Below are positions 9,984 through 19,409 of a DNA stretch of 64,000 bases, in pieces. The DNA is from Pseudomonas faucium (GTDB lineage Bacteria > Pseudomonadota > Gammaproteobacteria > Pseudomonadales > Pseudomonadaceae), in assembly GCF_021602585.1 (NCBI RefSeq), contig NZ_BQIP01000021.1, forward strand, positions 1 to 64,000, given 5' to 3'. The notes below the pieces were generated by a model, which made no database searches, was not told the origin of the DNA, and worked only from the letters and a program-made list of their open reading frames with translations. Within the stretch, counting starts at the first letter, position 1; every line of letters starts with the position of its first letter. A program made the translations under genes and the position numbers.

Positions 9984-11087
9984 ATGCGCAAGGCATTGAA
10001 GGTGATTTCCAGCTGGTTGATGTGTTGTACCGCCACGGCCGCCCTGGCCGGCGAGGCAGACACCAGCAACACGCTCAGGTTGTACAACTGGACTGACTAC
10101 ATCGGCGAAAACACCCTCGCCGATTTCGAAAAGCAGACCGGCATCAAGGTGATCTACGACACCTTCGACGGCTACGAGACGGTGCAGACCAAACTGCTCA
10201 CCGGCCGCTCCGGCTACGACCTGGTGATGCTCAACGCCTCCCTGGTGCCGCCGCTGATCAAGGCCAAGGTGTTCCAGCCGCTGGACAAGTCCAAGCTGCC
10301 CAGCTGGGCCAACCTCGACCCGCAGGTGGTGCAGCACATGCAGGCCTTCGACCCCGGCATGGTGTACTCGGCGCCGTACACCTGGGGCAGCTCCGGCATC
10401 ACCTACAACGTCGACAAGATCAAGCAGCGCATGCCCGATGCGCCCATCGGCTCGCTGGCGATGCTGTTCGACCCGAAGATCGTCTCGCGCTTCGCCGACT
10501 GCGGCGTGACCATCATGGACGCCCCCAGCGAAGTCATCCCGCTGGCCCTCAAGTACCTTGGCAAGGACCCGCAGAGCGCCAAGCCTGCCGACCTCAAGGC
10601 CGCCCAGGACGTGCTCATGGGCGTGCGCCCTTACATCAAGAAGTTCGACTCGGTGAACTACCTCACCAGCCTGCCCAACGGCGACGTGTGCATGGCCCTG
10701 ACCTGGTCCGGCGACTACGCCACCGCCCAGGCCCGCGCGGTGGAGGCGAAAAAGGACATCAACCTGGCGTTCTTCATTCCCAAGGAAGGCTCGCTGATCT
10801 GGTTCGACAGCCTCTACCTGCCCAATGACGCCCCGCACGTGGCCAACGCCCACCGCTTCATCGAATACCTGCTGCAGCCCCGGACCATGGCCGATGTGAC
10901 CAACTACATCCACTACGCCAACAGCAACGCCGCCGCCACGCCCCTGGTGCAGGCCGACATCCGCAACGACCCGGCGATCTACCCGGACGACCAGACCCGC
11001 GAACGCCTGTTCACCCAGAAATCCCAGGACCCGCAGGCCATGCGCGCCATCACCCGGGTCTGGAGCACGGTCAAGACCGGCATCTGA
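9984..11087 (+). CDS. periplasmic spermidine/putrescine-type substrate-binding protein
   Basis: A 367-aa exported binding protein of the PotD/PotF family. It has a signal peptide with cleavage probably after TAALA, then LRLYNWTDYIGENTLADFE, the family's hallmark N-terminus. The mature protein also has FDGYETVQTKL and TWSGDYATAQARA. It captures polyamines, or possibly another amine, for ABC uptake. No permease or ATPase gene is adjacent, so it must use transporter parts encoded elsewhere or act as a sensor. It starts 100 bp after the LysR gene and is followed within 36 bp by the aminotransferase, suggesting co-transcription with it. Confidence 0.88.
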   Translation: MRKALKVISSWLMCCTATAALAGEADTSNTLRLYNWTDYIGENTLADFEKQTGIKVIYDTFDGYETVQTKLLTGRSGYDLVMLNASLVPPLIKAKVFQPLDKSKLPSWANLDPQVVQHMQAFDPGMVYSAPYTWGSSGITYNVDKIKQRMPDAPIGSLAMLFDPKIVSRFADCGVTIMDAPSEVIPLALKYLGKDPQSAKPADLKAAQDVLMGVRPYIKKFDSVNYLTSLPNGDVCMALTWSGDYATAQARAVEAKKDINLAFFIPKEGSLIWFDSLYLPNDAPHVANAHRFIEYLLQPRTMADVTNYIHYANSNAAATPLVQADIRNDPAIYPDDQTRERLFTQKSQDPQAMRAITRVWSTVKTGI

Positions 11088-11123
11088 CACCTTCTACCGT
11101 ACCGATCCGACAAGGAACCGCTC

Positions 11124-12542
11124 ATGGCTACCCCGACTCGCAAACTGGCCGCCGCCCCCCTCAACGCGCTGCTGGTCGAGGCCGACAAGGCCCACTACAT
11201 GCACGGCTACCACATGTTCGACGAACACGCCGAGCAAGGCGCACTGAACATCGAAGCCGGCGAAGGCGCCTACATCTACGACACCGACGGCAACCGCTTC
11301 CTCGATGCCGTGGGCGGCATGTGGTGCACCAACATCGGCCTGGGCCGCGAGGAAATGGCCCTGGCCATCGCCGATCAGGTGCGCCAGCTGGCCTATTCCA
11401 ACCCGTTCTCCGACATGGCCAACCCCAGGGCCATCGAGCTCTGCGAAAAGCTCGCAAGCCTGGCGCCGGGTGACCTCAACCACGTGTTCCTCACCACCGG
11501 CGGTTCCACCGCCGTGGACACCGCCTACCGGCTGATCCAGTACTACCAGAACTGCCGCGGCAAGCCGCACAAGAAGCACGTGATCGCCCGCTACAACGCC
11601 TACCACGGCTCCACCTGCCTGACCATGTCGATCGGCAACAAGGCCGCCGACCGGGTGCCGGAGTTCGACTACGCCCACGAGCTGATCCACCACGTCTCCA
11701 ACCCCAACTTCTACCGGGCCGGCGAGGACATGGACGAGGCCGAGTTCCTCGACTTCCTGGTGGCCGAGTTCGAGGACAAGATCCTTTCCCTGGGCGCAGA
11801 CAACGTCGCCGCCTTCTTCGCCGAGCCGATCATGGGTTCGGGCGGGGTGATCATCCCGCCCAAGGGCTACTTCCAGCGCATGTGGCAGGTGTGCCAGACC
11901 TACGACATCCTCTTCGTCGCCGACGAGGTGGTGACCTCGTTCGGCCGCCTGGGCACCTTCTTCGCCTCCGAGGCGCTGTTCGGCGTCACCCCCGACATCA
12001 TCACCACCGCCAAGGGCCTGACCTCGGCCTACCTGCCGCTGGGCGCGTGCATCTTCTCCGAGGGTATCTGGAAGGTGATCGCCGAACCCGGCAAGGGCCG
12101 CTGCTTCACCCACGGCTTCACCTACAGCGGCCACCCGGTGTGCTGCGTGGCGGCGCTGAAGAACATCGAGATCATCGAGCGGGAAAACCTGCTGGCCCAT
12201 GTCAACGATGTCGGCAGCTACCTGGAGCAGCGCCTGCAGACGCTGGCAAGCCTGCCGCTGGTGGGCGAGGTGCGCTGCATGAAGCTGATGGCCTGCGTCG
12301 AGTTCGTGGCCGACAAGAAGACCAAGGCGCTGTTCGCCGACGAGGTGAACATCGGCGAGCGCATCCACCTGCGGGCCCAGGCCAAGGGCTTGCTGGTGCG
12401 GCCGATCATGCACCTGAACGTGATGTCGCCGCCGCTGATCATCACCCATGCCCAGGTCGACCAGATCGTCGACACCCTGCGCAGCTGCATCCTCGATGCC
12501 GCCCGCGAGCTGACCGAGCAGGGCCTGTACCACGGCCAATGA
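11124..12542 (+). CDS. class III PLP aminotransferase (polyamine:pyruvate type)
   Basis: A 472-aa fold-type I enzyme. It has GAYIYDTDGNRFLDAVGGMW near the N-terminus, the PLP phosphate-binding TTGGSTAVDTAYRL, FVADEVVTSFGRLG containing the cofactor Asp, and PLP lysine in TTAKGLTSAYLPLG. The ATG follows an AAGGA ribosome site. Pseudomonas has several such transaminases for putrescine, cadaverine and similar amines, and the upstream binding protein supports that. Because phosphonate genes lie next door, a PbfA-like lyase acting on hydroxylated AEP (also a class III-fold enzyme) is a second possibility that sequence inspection cannot exclude. Confidence 0.85.
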   Translation: MATPTRKLAAAPLNALLVEADKAHYMHGYHMFDEHAEQGALNIEAGEGAYIYDTDGNRFLDAVGGMWCTNIGLGREEMALAIADQVRQLAYSNPFSDMANPRAIELCEKLASLAPGDLNHVFLTTGGSTAVDTAYRLIQYYQNCRGKPHKKHVIARYNAYHGSTCLTMSIGNKAADRVPEFDYAHELIHHVSNPNFYRAGEDMDEAEFLDFLVAEFEDKILSLGADNVAAFFAEPIMGSGGVIIPPKGYFQRMWQVCQTYDILFVADEVVTSFGRLGTFFASEALFGVTPDIITTAKGLTSAYLPLGACIFSEGIWKVIAEPGKGRCFTHGFTYSGHPVCCVAALKNIEIIERENLLAHVNDVGSYLEQRLQTLASLPLVGEVRCMKLMACVEFVADKKTKALFADEVNIGERIHLRAQAKGLLVRPIMHLNVMSPPLIITHAQVDQIVDTLRSCILDAARELTEQGLYHGQ

Positions 12543-12595
12543 CCCACCTGCACGCAAAGGTGCGCGCGCATGCCCCGGCCGGTAGACTGCGGGGC

Positions 12596-13411
12596 ATGAG
12601 CCGAGCACACGAAAACACCACAATAAACCTGCCGTTTCATGCCCTGCAGCAATGGCACAGCGCCCTGCAACAGGCTTTCGCCCACAGCGAGGGCGCCGAC
12701 GCGCTGGCCTGGCTGGCAGCGGCGATCAGCCAGCTGGTGGGCGCCGAGTCGATGCTGATCAGCCTCGAACGCAAGGGTCAACCGCCGCAGCTGCTGTACC
12801 AGCAGGGCATCCCGGACCGCTACCACGAGGCGGTGCTGGAGCGCTATTTCGCCGCGGGCTACCTGCTCGACCCGTTCTGCCTGGCGGTGGAAAAGGGCCT
12901 GGCGCAGGGTTTCTATCACCTGGAAGACATCGCCCCGGACGACTTCTTCGACAGCGAGTACTACAAGTCCTACTACCTGGGCACCGGGTGCAGCGAGGAC
13001 AGCTACTTCATCGTCGACCTGGGCAACGACAGCAAGATCTCCCTGAGCCTGTTCCAGGGCTGCAGCGGGGCGCGCCTGGGCATCGAGCAGCTGCACCTGC
13101 TGCAGGCCGTGGAGCCGATGGTCCGCGAGCTGCTCACGCGCTTTGCCAAGCACGGCCTGGCCCAGGCGCCGCAAGCCAAGGGCAGCGTGCAGGCGGCCTT
13201 CGACAGCTTTGGCTGCGGGGTGCTGACCCAGCGCGAGCGGGAAGTGGCGCAGATGGTGCTGCAGGGGCACTCGGTGAAATCCACGGCCCATGAGCTGGGG
13301 ATTTCGCCGGAGACCGTGCGCATGCACCGCAAGAACCTCTACCTGAAGCTTGAGATCAACTCGCAGTCGGAGTTGTTTGCCCAGTTCATTGGCTGGCTGC
13401 GGCGGGTTTGA
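12596..13411 (+). CDS. LuxR-family transcriptional regulator
   Basis: A 271-aa protein with a C-terminal LuxR/GerE helix-turn-helix (LTQREREVAQMVLQGHSVKS, then HELGISPETVRMHRKNL). The N-terminal domain does not clearly match the acyl-homoserine-lactone domain. Start choice is uncertain: the ATG at 12596 is used, but an ATG at 12539 overlaps the aminotransferase stop as ATGA and would add 19 residues. The position suggests it regulates the binding protein and transaminase genes. Its last 26 bp overlap the convergent AraC gene. Confidence 0.85.
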   Translation: MSRAHENTTINLPFHALQQWHSALQQAFAHSEGADALAWLAAAISQLVGAESMLISLERKGQPPQLLYQQGIPDRYHEAVLERYFAAGYLLDPFCLAVEKGLAQGFYHLEDIAPDDFFDSEYYKSYYLGTGCSEDSYFIVDLGNDSKISLSLFQGCSGARLGIEQLHLLQAVEPMVRELLTRFAKHGLAQAPQAKGSVQAAFDSFGCGVLTQREREVAQMVLQGHSVKSTAHELGISPETVRMHRKNLYLKLEINSQSELFAQFIGWLRRV

Positions 13412-14273
13412 GCGGCACGTAGATATCCGTTTGCCACTGATCCAGCGGCGTCTCGGGGTGCACGCTCAGGTAGTGGAAGAACAGCGGATGGTCGCGCAGC
13501 TCCTCGCCGCTCGAAGGCAGCCAGTCACGGTAGAGCGGGTAGATGGATTCGCCGATGTAGTCGGGCGAGCCCACATGGCGAACCACCGCGCAGCGCCCGG
13601 CCGGGATGATCTTTTCCTGTACGCCGAACGCATTGGGCCGCAGCGCTTCCTCCAGCTCGCCACAAATGGCGAAGCGAAAATCTTCGCTGGGGGTGGTGTC
13701 GGGGTTGCCATAGGGGATGCCGAACGTGCGGCTGCTGGCCACCGGCGACTGGCCACTTTGCATGCGCCATTGGCGAAAGCGCTCGACGCTTTCACCCAGC
13801 AGGCCGGGCGCGCCGTGGTGTTCGAGTGCAGCCAGGTGGGTTTCGGGGAACTCAACGATACGAATCTGCATGGTGATACTCCTGGAAAAGTGGGGGACGA
13901 CGAATACCGCACTCCAGGCCTGCCAGTTCGGGGCCTTGGCGAACATGCTCGGCGCCATGGCGAAGGCACGCTTGAACGCCCTGGAAAACGCCTCGGGGCT
14001 CTCGAAGCCGGCATCGAGTGCCACGTCGAGCACAGCCGTTGCCGGCTCTGCGACCAGCCGGTGCGCTGCACGTCGAAGCCTCATCAACTGCACGTACTGG
14101 GAAACCGGAACGCCCACGTAGGCCGAGAACTGCCGATGAAAATGGAACGCCGAGAAGTGGGCGATCCGACTCAAGGTGTTTACCGACAGGTCAGCGTCGA
14201 GGTGGCTGTCGATGTGGGCAAGCACGGCTTCGAAACGTTTTGCGTAGGCGTGACGGCTGGGTAGGTCAGTCAC
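13386..14273 (-). CDS. AraC regulator with GyrI-like effector domain
   Basis: A 295-aa protein. The N-terminal AraC helix-turn-helix (about residues 8-110: LSVNTLSRIAHFSAFHFHRQ, then DVALDAGFESPEAFSRAFKR) is followed by a GyrI/Bacterial-effector-binding domain (about 135-290), the same architecture as E. coli Rob and SbmC-linked regulators. Such domains bind small hydrophobic molecules and often control stress or efflux genes. The start is GTG at 14273 with an AGGAGG site nine bases upstream. Its 3' end overlaps the LuxR gene on the other strand by 26 bp. No target gene is obvious nearby. Confidence 0.88.
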   Translation of the reverse strand: MTDLPSRHAYAKRFEAVLAHIDSHLDADLSVNTLSRIAHFSAFHFHRQFSAYVGVPVSQYVQLMRLRRAAHRLVAEPATAVLDVALDAGFESPEAFSRAFKRAFAMAPSMFAKAPNWQAWSAVFVVPHFSRSITMQIRIVEFPETHLAALEHHGAPGLLGESVERFRQWRMQSGQSPVASSRTFGIPYGNPDTTPSEDFRFAICGELEEALRPNAFGVQEKIIPAGRCAVVRHVGSPDYIGESIYPLYRDWLPSSGEELRDHPLFFHYLSVHPETPLDQWQTDIYVPLKPAAASQ

Positions 14274-14581
14274 CGAGGGGAACCTCCTGAGGTGCGGTGA
14301 GCGGTAGCATCTCTTTTGGGGCAGCCAGGGCGCCTAGCCGTGTTTGCTCGAATGTATTCTTGTGCCTACTGCAGCGCGGAGTAAATGTGCAGACGCTAAC
14401 TCCAATAAAATGGGGAAAATACCTCGATTCTGCGGTTAAGACGCAACAAAAGGGAATTAGCTAAGCGTGTAGGTTTGCTTGATTCAATAAGTTTGCGTGC
14501 TGATAGATGTGATGGGGGGCTCTGGTGATCAGCCGTGCTCTCGATTTAGCCAACAAGCCCCGAGCGGCGGTCGCCGATAAA
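14274..14581. other. AT-rich intergenic region between the AraC regulator and napC
   Basis: About 300 bp without a credible gene. The part from about 14340 to 14520 is much richer in A and T than the flanks (strings such as CAATAAAATGGGGAAAATAC). I see no clear terminator for napC, no tRNA and no transposase remnant. It contains the AraC gene's promoter side and the 3' end of the nap operon. Confidence 0.6.
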
Positions 14582-15178
14582 TCACCACCCCGTGATCCCA
14601 CTCATATCCGGCAGCTTGTGCGCGATGCCCTTGTGGCAATCGATGCAGGTGGCTTCGCCGCTGGCCAGCGAGGTCGAGTGCATGGCGGCGGCGCGCTTGC
14701 TCTGGCGGGTGAAGTCCATGAACTGGAAGTTGTGGCAGTTGCGGCACTCGCGCGAGTCGTTGGCCTTGAGCCGGGCCCATTCGTGTTCGGCCAGCTCGCG
14801 GCGGTGGTCGAGGAATTTCTCGCGGGTGTCGATGGTGCCGAACAGCTTGCCCCAGACCTCCTTGGACGCCTGCATCTTGCGCGCGATCTTGTGCGTCCAT
14901 TCATGGGGCACGTGGCAGTCGGGGCAACTGGCGCGCACACCGGAGCGGTTGGTGTAGTGGATGGTGTCCTGCAGTTCGACGAACACGTTGTCGCGCATCT
15001 CGTGGCACGAGGTGCAGAACTTCTCGGTGTTGGTTAGTTCCAGCGCGGTGTTGAAGCCGCCCCAGAAGATGATCCCGGCAATGAACCCGCCCAGCGTCAG
15101 AAAGCCCAGGCTGTAGTACACGCTGGGGCGACGCAGGACGCCCCAGTAGTCCTTGAGCAGGGCGAGCAGTGCTTTCAT
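14582..15178 (-). CDS. napC: tetraheme c-type cytochrome NapC
   Basis: A 198-aa membrane-anchored cytochrome of the NapC/NirT family. It has one N-terminal membrane helix (about 22-40), then four CXXCH heme sites at residues 55 (CTSCH), 85 (CPDCH), 145 (CRNCH) and 178 (CIDCH). It takes electrons from the quinol pool and passes them to NapB-NapA in the periplasm. Length is normal. It starts 9 bp after the napB stop and is the last gene of the operon. Confidence 0.97.
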   Translation of the reverse strand: MKALLALLKDYWGVLRRPSVYYSLGFLTLGGFIAGIIFWGGFNTALELTNTEKFCTSCHEMRDNVFVELQDTIHYTNRSGVRASCPDCHVPHEWTHKIARKMQASKEVWGKLFGTIDTREKFLDHRRELAEHEWARLKANDSRECRNCHNFQFMDFTRQSKRAAAMHSTSLASGEATCIDCHKGIAHKLPDMSGITGW

Positions 15179-15187
15179 GGCGCCTCC

Positions 15188-15673
15188 TCAGGGTTTTTTC
15201 GCGGCGTTGGCGTCGTCTTGCAGCAGCTGGTCGATGGTCTCGAAGCTGTTGCCCACCAGCGGCTGCACGTCCTTTTGCACCACATGGCACTGGTTGCAGA
15301 AGTAGCGCCGTGGCGACACCGCGGCCAGGGCCTGGCCGTCGCGGTCCATGTAGTGGGTGATGCTGATCGCCGTGGCCTGGCTCTTGGCGCTGTTGGCGCG
15401 GCTGTGGCAGCTCAGGCACTTGTTGCCGTTGATGTCGATCTGGTAACCGCGGATGGCGTGGGGGATGGTCGGCGGCTGGTCGGGGTAGTTGCGTTCGCGC
15501 TTGAGGTCGCGGTTGTCGTCGTTGGCGATGGGCGCGGCGGGCATGCTCTGGGTCAGCGTGCCGCCTGGCCGGCGGCCGTCGGGCCCCGGCGCATCGAGGG
15601 GGTAGTCGACCTCGGCGGCCAGCGCCAGGCCGAGGGTGGCCAGCAGCAACAGGGGCAGCATTGGAAAAGGCAT
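15188..15673 (-). CDS. napB: diheme cytochrome NapB, small subunit of periplasmic nitrate reductase
   Basis: A 161-aa exported protein with a hydrophobic signal peptide (MPFPMLPLLLLATLGLALAA). It has two CXXCH sites, CLSCH at residue 86 and CNQCH at residue 126, fitting NapB. The ATG at 15673 was chosen because GAGGAGG lies just upstream and the signal peptide starts there; a longer in-frame start overlapping napA would bury the signal. It relays electrons from NapC to NapA. The gap from napA is 11 bp. Confidence 0.96.
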   Translation of the reverse strand: MPFPMLPLLLLATLGLALAAEVDYPLDAPGPDGRRPGGTLTQSMPAAPIANDDNRDLKRERNYPDQPPTIPHAIRGYQIDINGNKCLSCHSRANSAKSQATAISITHYMDRDGQALAAVSPRRYFCNQCHVVQKDVQPLVGNSFETIDQLLQDDANAAKKP

Positions 15674-15684
15674 GGCGGGCCTCC

Positions 15685-18189
15685 TCAGGCCAGGCTGATC
15701 AACTCGATGCGGATTGCGCATTTCTTGTAGTCGGTCTGCTTGGAGATCGGGTCGGTGGCGTCGAGGGTGACCTTGTTGATCAGCTTGTTGGCGTCGAAAA
15801 ACGGCACGAACACCAGGCCCCGCGGCGGCTTGTTGCGCCCCCGGGTTTCGATGCGCGCACGAATTTCACCGCGCCGGCTGACCAGCTTCACTTCACTGCC
15901 ACGGCGCGCCTGCAGCGCCTTGGCATCCTCGGGATGCATGTACACCAGGGCGTCGGGCACGGCCTTGTACAGCTCTTCGACGCGCTGGGTCATGCTGCCG
16001 GTGTGCCAGTGCTCCAGCACCCGGCCGGTGCTCAGCCAGAATGGGTATTCGGCATCCGGGGCTTCGGCGGGCGGCTCGTAGGGCAGGGCGAAGATGATCG
16101 CCTTCTTGTCGGGGTAGCCGTAGAACTGCACCTCGCTGCCTTTTTCCACATAGGGGTCGAGCCCTTCGCGGTAGCGCCAGCGGGTTTCCTTGCCGTCGAC
16201 CACCGGCCAGCGCAGGCCGCGCTCCTGGTGGTACAGGTCGAAATCGGCCAGGTCGTGGCCGTGGCCGCGGCCAAAGCGGGCGTATTCCTCGAACAGGCCC
16301 TTCTGCACGTAGTAGCCAAAGGCCTGGGCTTCGTCATTCTTGTAACCGGCTTGCATCTGCTCGACGGGGAACTGGTCGACCTGGCCGTTTCTGAACAGCA
16401 CCTCGTACAGCGTCTTGCCCTGATACTCAGGCGCCTTGGCCAACAGCTCGGCAGGCCAGACTTCGTCGGTGGTGAAGCGTTTGGAGAATTCCAGCAACTG
16501 CCACAAGTCCGACTTGGCATCCCCCGGCGCAGTCACCAACTGATGCCAGAACTGGGTGCGGCGCTCGGCATTGCCGTAGGCGCCTTCCTTTTCCACCCAC
16601 ATGGCGCTTGGCAGGATGAGGTCGGCGGCCTGGGCGGAAACGGTGGGGTACACATCGGAAACGATCACGAAGTTCTCGGGTTTGCGCCAGCCCGGCAGCA
16701 CCTCCTGCATGACGTTGGGGCCGGCGTGCATGTTATTGCTGGCCTGGGTCCAGTACACGTTGAGCACGCCGTCCTTGAGCATGCGGCTCTGCTGCACGGC
16801 GTGGAAGCCGACTTTCTCCTGGATGGTGCCGGCCGGCAGCTTCCAGATCTGCTCGGCGGTGGCCCTGTGCTTGGGGTTGGTGACCACCAGGTCGGCCGGC
16901 AGGCGGTGCGAGAAGGTCCCGACTTCACGGGCGGTCCCGCAGGCCGAAGGTTGCCCTGTCAGCGAGAACGGGCTGTTGCCGGGTTGGCTGATCTTGCCGG
17001 TGAGCAGGTGGATGTTGTAGATCAGGTTGTTGGCCCACACCCCACGGGTGTGCTGGTTGAAACCCATGGTCCAGAACGACACGACCTTGCGCTTGGGGTC
17101 AGCATACAGCTCGGCCAGGGCCTTGAGCCGCTCGGCCGGCACCCCGGACTCCCTGGCGGTGCGCTCCAGGGTGTAGGGTTTGACGAACGCTGCGAACTGC
17201 TCGAAGGAGATATCGCTCCAGGTGTTGGCCTTGTCGGCATTCCTGGCGCGGGTTTCCAGGGGGGTGTCGGGGCGCAGGCCGTAGCCGATGTCGTCGGCGC
17301 CCTGGGCGAAACGGGTGTGCCTGGTGATGAAATCCTGGTTGACCGCGCCGCTTTCGATGATGTGGTTGGCGATGTAGTTGAGGATCAGAAGGTCGGTCTG
17401 CGGCTTGAACACCATGGGGATGTCGGCCAGCTCGAAGCTGCGGTGCTCGAAGGTCGACAGCACCGCTACCTTGACCTGGGGCTGGCTCAGGCGCCGGTCG
17501 GTGACCCGGGTCCAGAGGATCGGGTGCATCTCGGCCATGTTCGAGCCCCAGAGCACGAAGGCATCGGTGGCTTCGATGTCGTCGTAGCAGCCCATCGGCT
17601 CGTCGGCGCCGAAGGTGCGCATGAAGCCCATCACCGCCGATGCCATGCAGTGGCGGGCGTTGGGGTCAATGTTGTTGCTGCGAAAGCCGGCCTTCATCAG
17701 CTTGTTGGCGGCGTAGCCTTCCCACACCGTCCATTGCCCCGAGCCGAACATGCCGATGGCCTCGGGGCCTTTGCTTTTCAAGGCTTGCTTGTACTTCTGC
17801 GCCATGATGTCGAAGGCCTGGTCCCAGCTGATCGGCTGGAATTCGCCCTGCTTGTCGTACTGGCCGTTGCGCATGCGCAATAGCGGCTGGGTCAGGCGGT
17901 CGACGCCGTACATGATCTTGGACAGGAAGTAGCCCTTGACGCAGTTGAGGCCGCGGTTGACCTCGGCCTTGATGTCGCCGTGGGTGGCGACCACGCGGTT
18001 GTCGCGGGTGGCCACCATCACGCTGCACCCGGTACCGCAGAAGCGGCAGGGCGCCTTGTTCCAGTCCAGGGTGACCAGGTCGGCCTCGGTCACCAGGTTG
18101 CTGGCGCTGCTGAAGACCGGCAGGCCGGCGGCGGTCGCGGCGATGGCGGCGGCGTGCAGCTTGGCGAATTCTCGGCGAGTCAGGCTCAT
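15685..18189 (-). CDS. napA: periplasmic nitrate reductase catalytic subunit NapA
   Basis: An 834-aa molybdopterin enzyme. It opens with a Tat signal ([10 protein letters not shown] with the twin Arg). Cysteines 48, 51, 55 and 83 form the [4Fe-4S] site ([10 protein letters not shown] and NCVKG). Cys181 in ARHCMASAV is the expected molybdenum ligand. It reduces nitrate to nitrite in the periplasm using a bis-MGD cofactor. Full length for the family. Its ATG overlaps the napD stop by four bases (ATGA), so translation is coupled to the chaperone gene. Confidence 0.98.
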   Translation of the reverse strand: MSLTRREFAKLHAAAIAATAAGLPVFSSASNLVTEADLVTLDWNKAPCRFCGTGCSVMVATRDNRVVATHGDIKAEVNRGLNCVKGYFLSKIMYGVDRLTQPLLRMRNGQYDKQGEFQPISWDQAFDIMAQKYKQALKSKGPEAIGMFGSGQWTVWEGYAANKLMKAGFRSNNIDPNARHCMASAVMGFMRTFGADEPMGCYDDIEATDAFVLWGSNMAEMHPILWTRVTDRRLSQPQVKVAVLSTFEHRSFELADIPMVFKPQTDLLILNYIANHIIESGAVNQDFITRHTRFAQGADDIGYGLRPDTPLETRARNADKANTWSDISFEQFAAFVKPYTLERTARESGVPAERLKALAELYADPKRKVVSFWTMGFNQHTRGVWANNLIYNIHLLTGKISQPGNSPFSLTGQPSACGTAREVGTFSHRLPADLVVTNPKHRATAEQIWKLPAGTIQEKVGFHAVQQSRMLKDGVLNVYWTQASNNMHAGPNVMQEVLPGWRKPENFVIVSDVYPTVSAQAADLILPSAMWVEKEGAYGNAERRTQFWHQLVTAPGDAKSDLWQLLEFSKRFTTDEVWPAELLAKAPEYQGKTLYEVLFRNGQVDQFPVEQMQAGYKNDEAQAFGYYVQKGLFEEYARFGRGHGHDLADFDLYHQERGLRWPVVDGKETRWRYREGLDPYVEKGSEVQFYGYPDKKAIIFALPYEPPAEAPDAEYPFWLSTGRVLEHWHTGSMTQRVEELYKAVPDALVYMHPEDAKALQARRGSEVKLVSRRGEIRARIETRGRNKPPRGLVFVPFFDANKLINKVTLDATDPISKQTDYKKCAIRIELISLA

Positions 18190-18458
18190 TCCAGGCCTCC
18201 TGCGGGGTCGAGCAGTTCGTGGTAGACCAGCGCGGCATTGAGTACACCGGGCATGCTGCCGATCTGTTCGATGCAGCGAAGAATCTGGCTTTCGTGCGCG
18301 GCCTCGAGCACCACCACCAGCTTGCCCAGGGGGCTTTCCTGGTGCAGCTCCAGGCCTGGCAGCAGGCGCAGGTTGGCCTTGACCGCGGCAAACAGCTCGG
18401 GGCGGGCGTGCACCAGCAGGCTGGCGATGTGCACGGGCTCATCCATGGGCTTGGCCAT
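18186..18458 (-). CDS. napD: NapD, Tat-signal chaperone for NapA
   Basis: A 90-aa cytoplasmic protein of the NapD family ([20 protein letters not shown]..., then [10 protein letters not shown]). It binds the NapA twin-arginine signal and holds it until the molybdenum cofactor is loaded. Both ends overlap neighbours: its ATG shares ATGA with the napE stop, and its stop shares ATGA with the napA start. Confidence 0.93.
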   Translation of the reverse strand: MAKPMDEPVHIASLLVHARPELFAAVKANLRLLPGLELHQESPLGKLVVVLEAAHESQILRCIEQIGSMPGVLNAALVYHELLDPAGGLE

Positions 18459-18625
18459 CAGTTGGGCGGCCCGGGTGGGCCCAGCAGCAGTTGCGAGAAC
18501 CAGACGATGAACCCGTAGCCGCCGACGATGACCACCGACAGCAAGGGGAAGAGGCAGGCGACAAGGAACAGGAACAGGCGGGTTTCCTTGCCGCGCTGGC
18601 TTTTTTGCGCAGGGTCAGGTGGCAT
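18458..18625 (-). CDS. napE: NapE, small membrane protein of the nap operon
   Basis: A 55-codon gene. The product has a basic N-terminus (QKSQRGKETR) followed by one hydrophobic helix of about 25 residues (LFLFLVACLFPLLSVVIVGG), matching NapE in size and layout. The ATG at 18625 has a GGAGG ribosome site just upstream, and the stop overlaps the napD start. Its role is not established; it is found only with nap genes. It is the first gene of the operon. A short dyad CAGGCA-TGCCTG (18637-18651) overlaps the ribosome site. Confidence 0.88.
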   Translation of the reverse strand: MPPDPAQKSQRGKETRLFLFLVACLFPLLSVVIVGGYGFIVWFSQLLLGPPGPPN

Positions 18626-18708
18626 GGATCAGCCTCCAGGCAGGATGCCTGAAGACTAGATCACACCGTTGGCGGGTGTTTTCGCGACGACCAGTGGTTA
18701 ACTGGACC

Positions 18709-19248
18709 TCAGCCCGCCAGGGCCTTGAGGAGTTGCTCGTTGAAGGCCGGAATGTCGTCTGGCTGGCGGCTGGTGATCAGGTTGCCATCCACCACCACCT
18801 TCTCATCCACCCAGTTGCCACCGGCGTTGCGGATATCGTCCTGCAGGGTCTTGTAGCTGGTCATGCGCTTGCCCTTGGCCAGGCCGCTCGACACCAGCAA
18901 CCATGCGCCGTGGCAGATGACCGCCAGCGGCTTGCCGGCCGCATCGTGGGATTTCACCAATTGCTGCGCCCCGGGGATCAGGCGAATGGTGTCGGAATTC
19001 TGTACGCCGCCGGGCAGCACGAGGGCGTCATAGAGGTCGCGCTGGGCGTCGTCGAAGGTTGCGTCCACGGCGAACGCGTCGGCGGGCTTGTCGTGATGCC
19101 AGCCGCGTACCGAGCCTGCCTTGTCACTGAGGATATCGACCACCGCGCCGCTCTGCTTCAAGGCGTCACGGGGGCCGGTGAGCTCGACCTGTTCGAAGCC
19201 GTCGGTAACCAGAATGGCCACGCGCTTGCCGTTCAGTTGTGCACTCAT
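18709..19248 (-). CDS. DJ-1/PfpI family protein (YhbO-like)
   Basis: A 179-aa class-I glutamine-amidotransferase-fold protein. Features are AILVTDGFEQVELTGPRDAL, then DALVLPGGVQNSD, the nucleophile elbow AVICHGAWLLV with the catalytic Cys, and a C-terminal TSRQPDDIPAF. Relatives include intracellular protease PfpI and YhbO, proposed to protect against stress or repair glycated molecules; the chemistry is debated. The ATG at 19248 has GGAGA upstream, and a longer frame is rejected. It is upstream of napE in the same direction but separated by 83 bp. Confidence 0.9.
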   Translation of the reverse strand: MSAQLNGKRVAILVTDGFEQVELTGPRDALKQSGAVVDILSDKAGSVRGWHHDKPADAFAVDATFDDAQRDLYDALVLPGGVQNSDTIRLIPGAQQLVKSHDAAGKPLAVICHGAWLLVSSGLAKGKRMTSYKTLQDDIRNAGGNWVDEKVVVDGNLITSRQPDDIPAFNEQLLKALAG

Positions 19249-19340
19249 GGGGGTGTCTCCTTTTTGATGGGCCTGCAATAGGGGCCGGCGACAAGGCGGC
19301 AAAGTTCCGGCGCGGTGCGTGAGCGGGCAGTGCGGTGCAT

Positions 19341-19372
19341 GGCACCGGCTTTGCCGGTGTTCGCGGGGCAAG
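19341..19372. repeat. degenerate REP-like element
   Basis: Perfect hairpin arms CACCGGC and GCCGGTG (19343-19359) are followed by TTCGCGGGGCAAGC, which matches the other REP subfamily seen at 58.7 kb. It is a decayed copy in the gap between two minus-strand genes. Confidence 0.55.
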
Positions 19373-19409
19373 CAGCGCTTCTACAACGTTGCACGTGAGC
19401 AGCGGCTGG

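Noticed and set aside
12539-12595. Upstream ATG at 12539 as start of the LuxR gene.
   Set aside because: It overlaps the aminotransferase stop as ATGA, which is attractive, but the 19 added residues look non-conserved. Kept as an alternative only.
15661-17883. A 740-codon plus-strand open frame.
   Set aside because: Antisense shadow of napA; no motif and no ribosome site, while napA has all its cysteine motifs.
18637-18651. CAGGCA-TGCCTG dyad upstream of napE as a regulatory site.
   Set aside because: Short, overlaps the ribosome site and lacks any match to FNR or NarL boxes.
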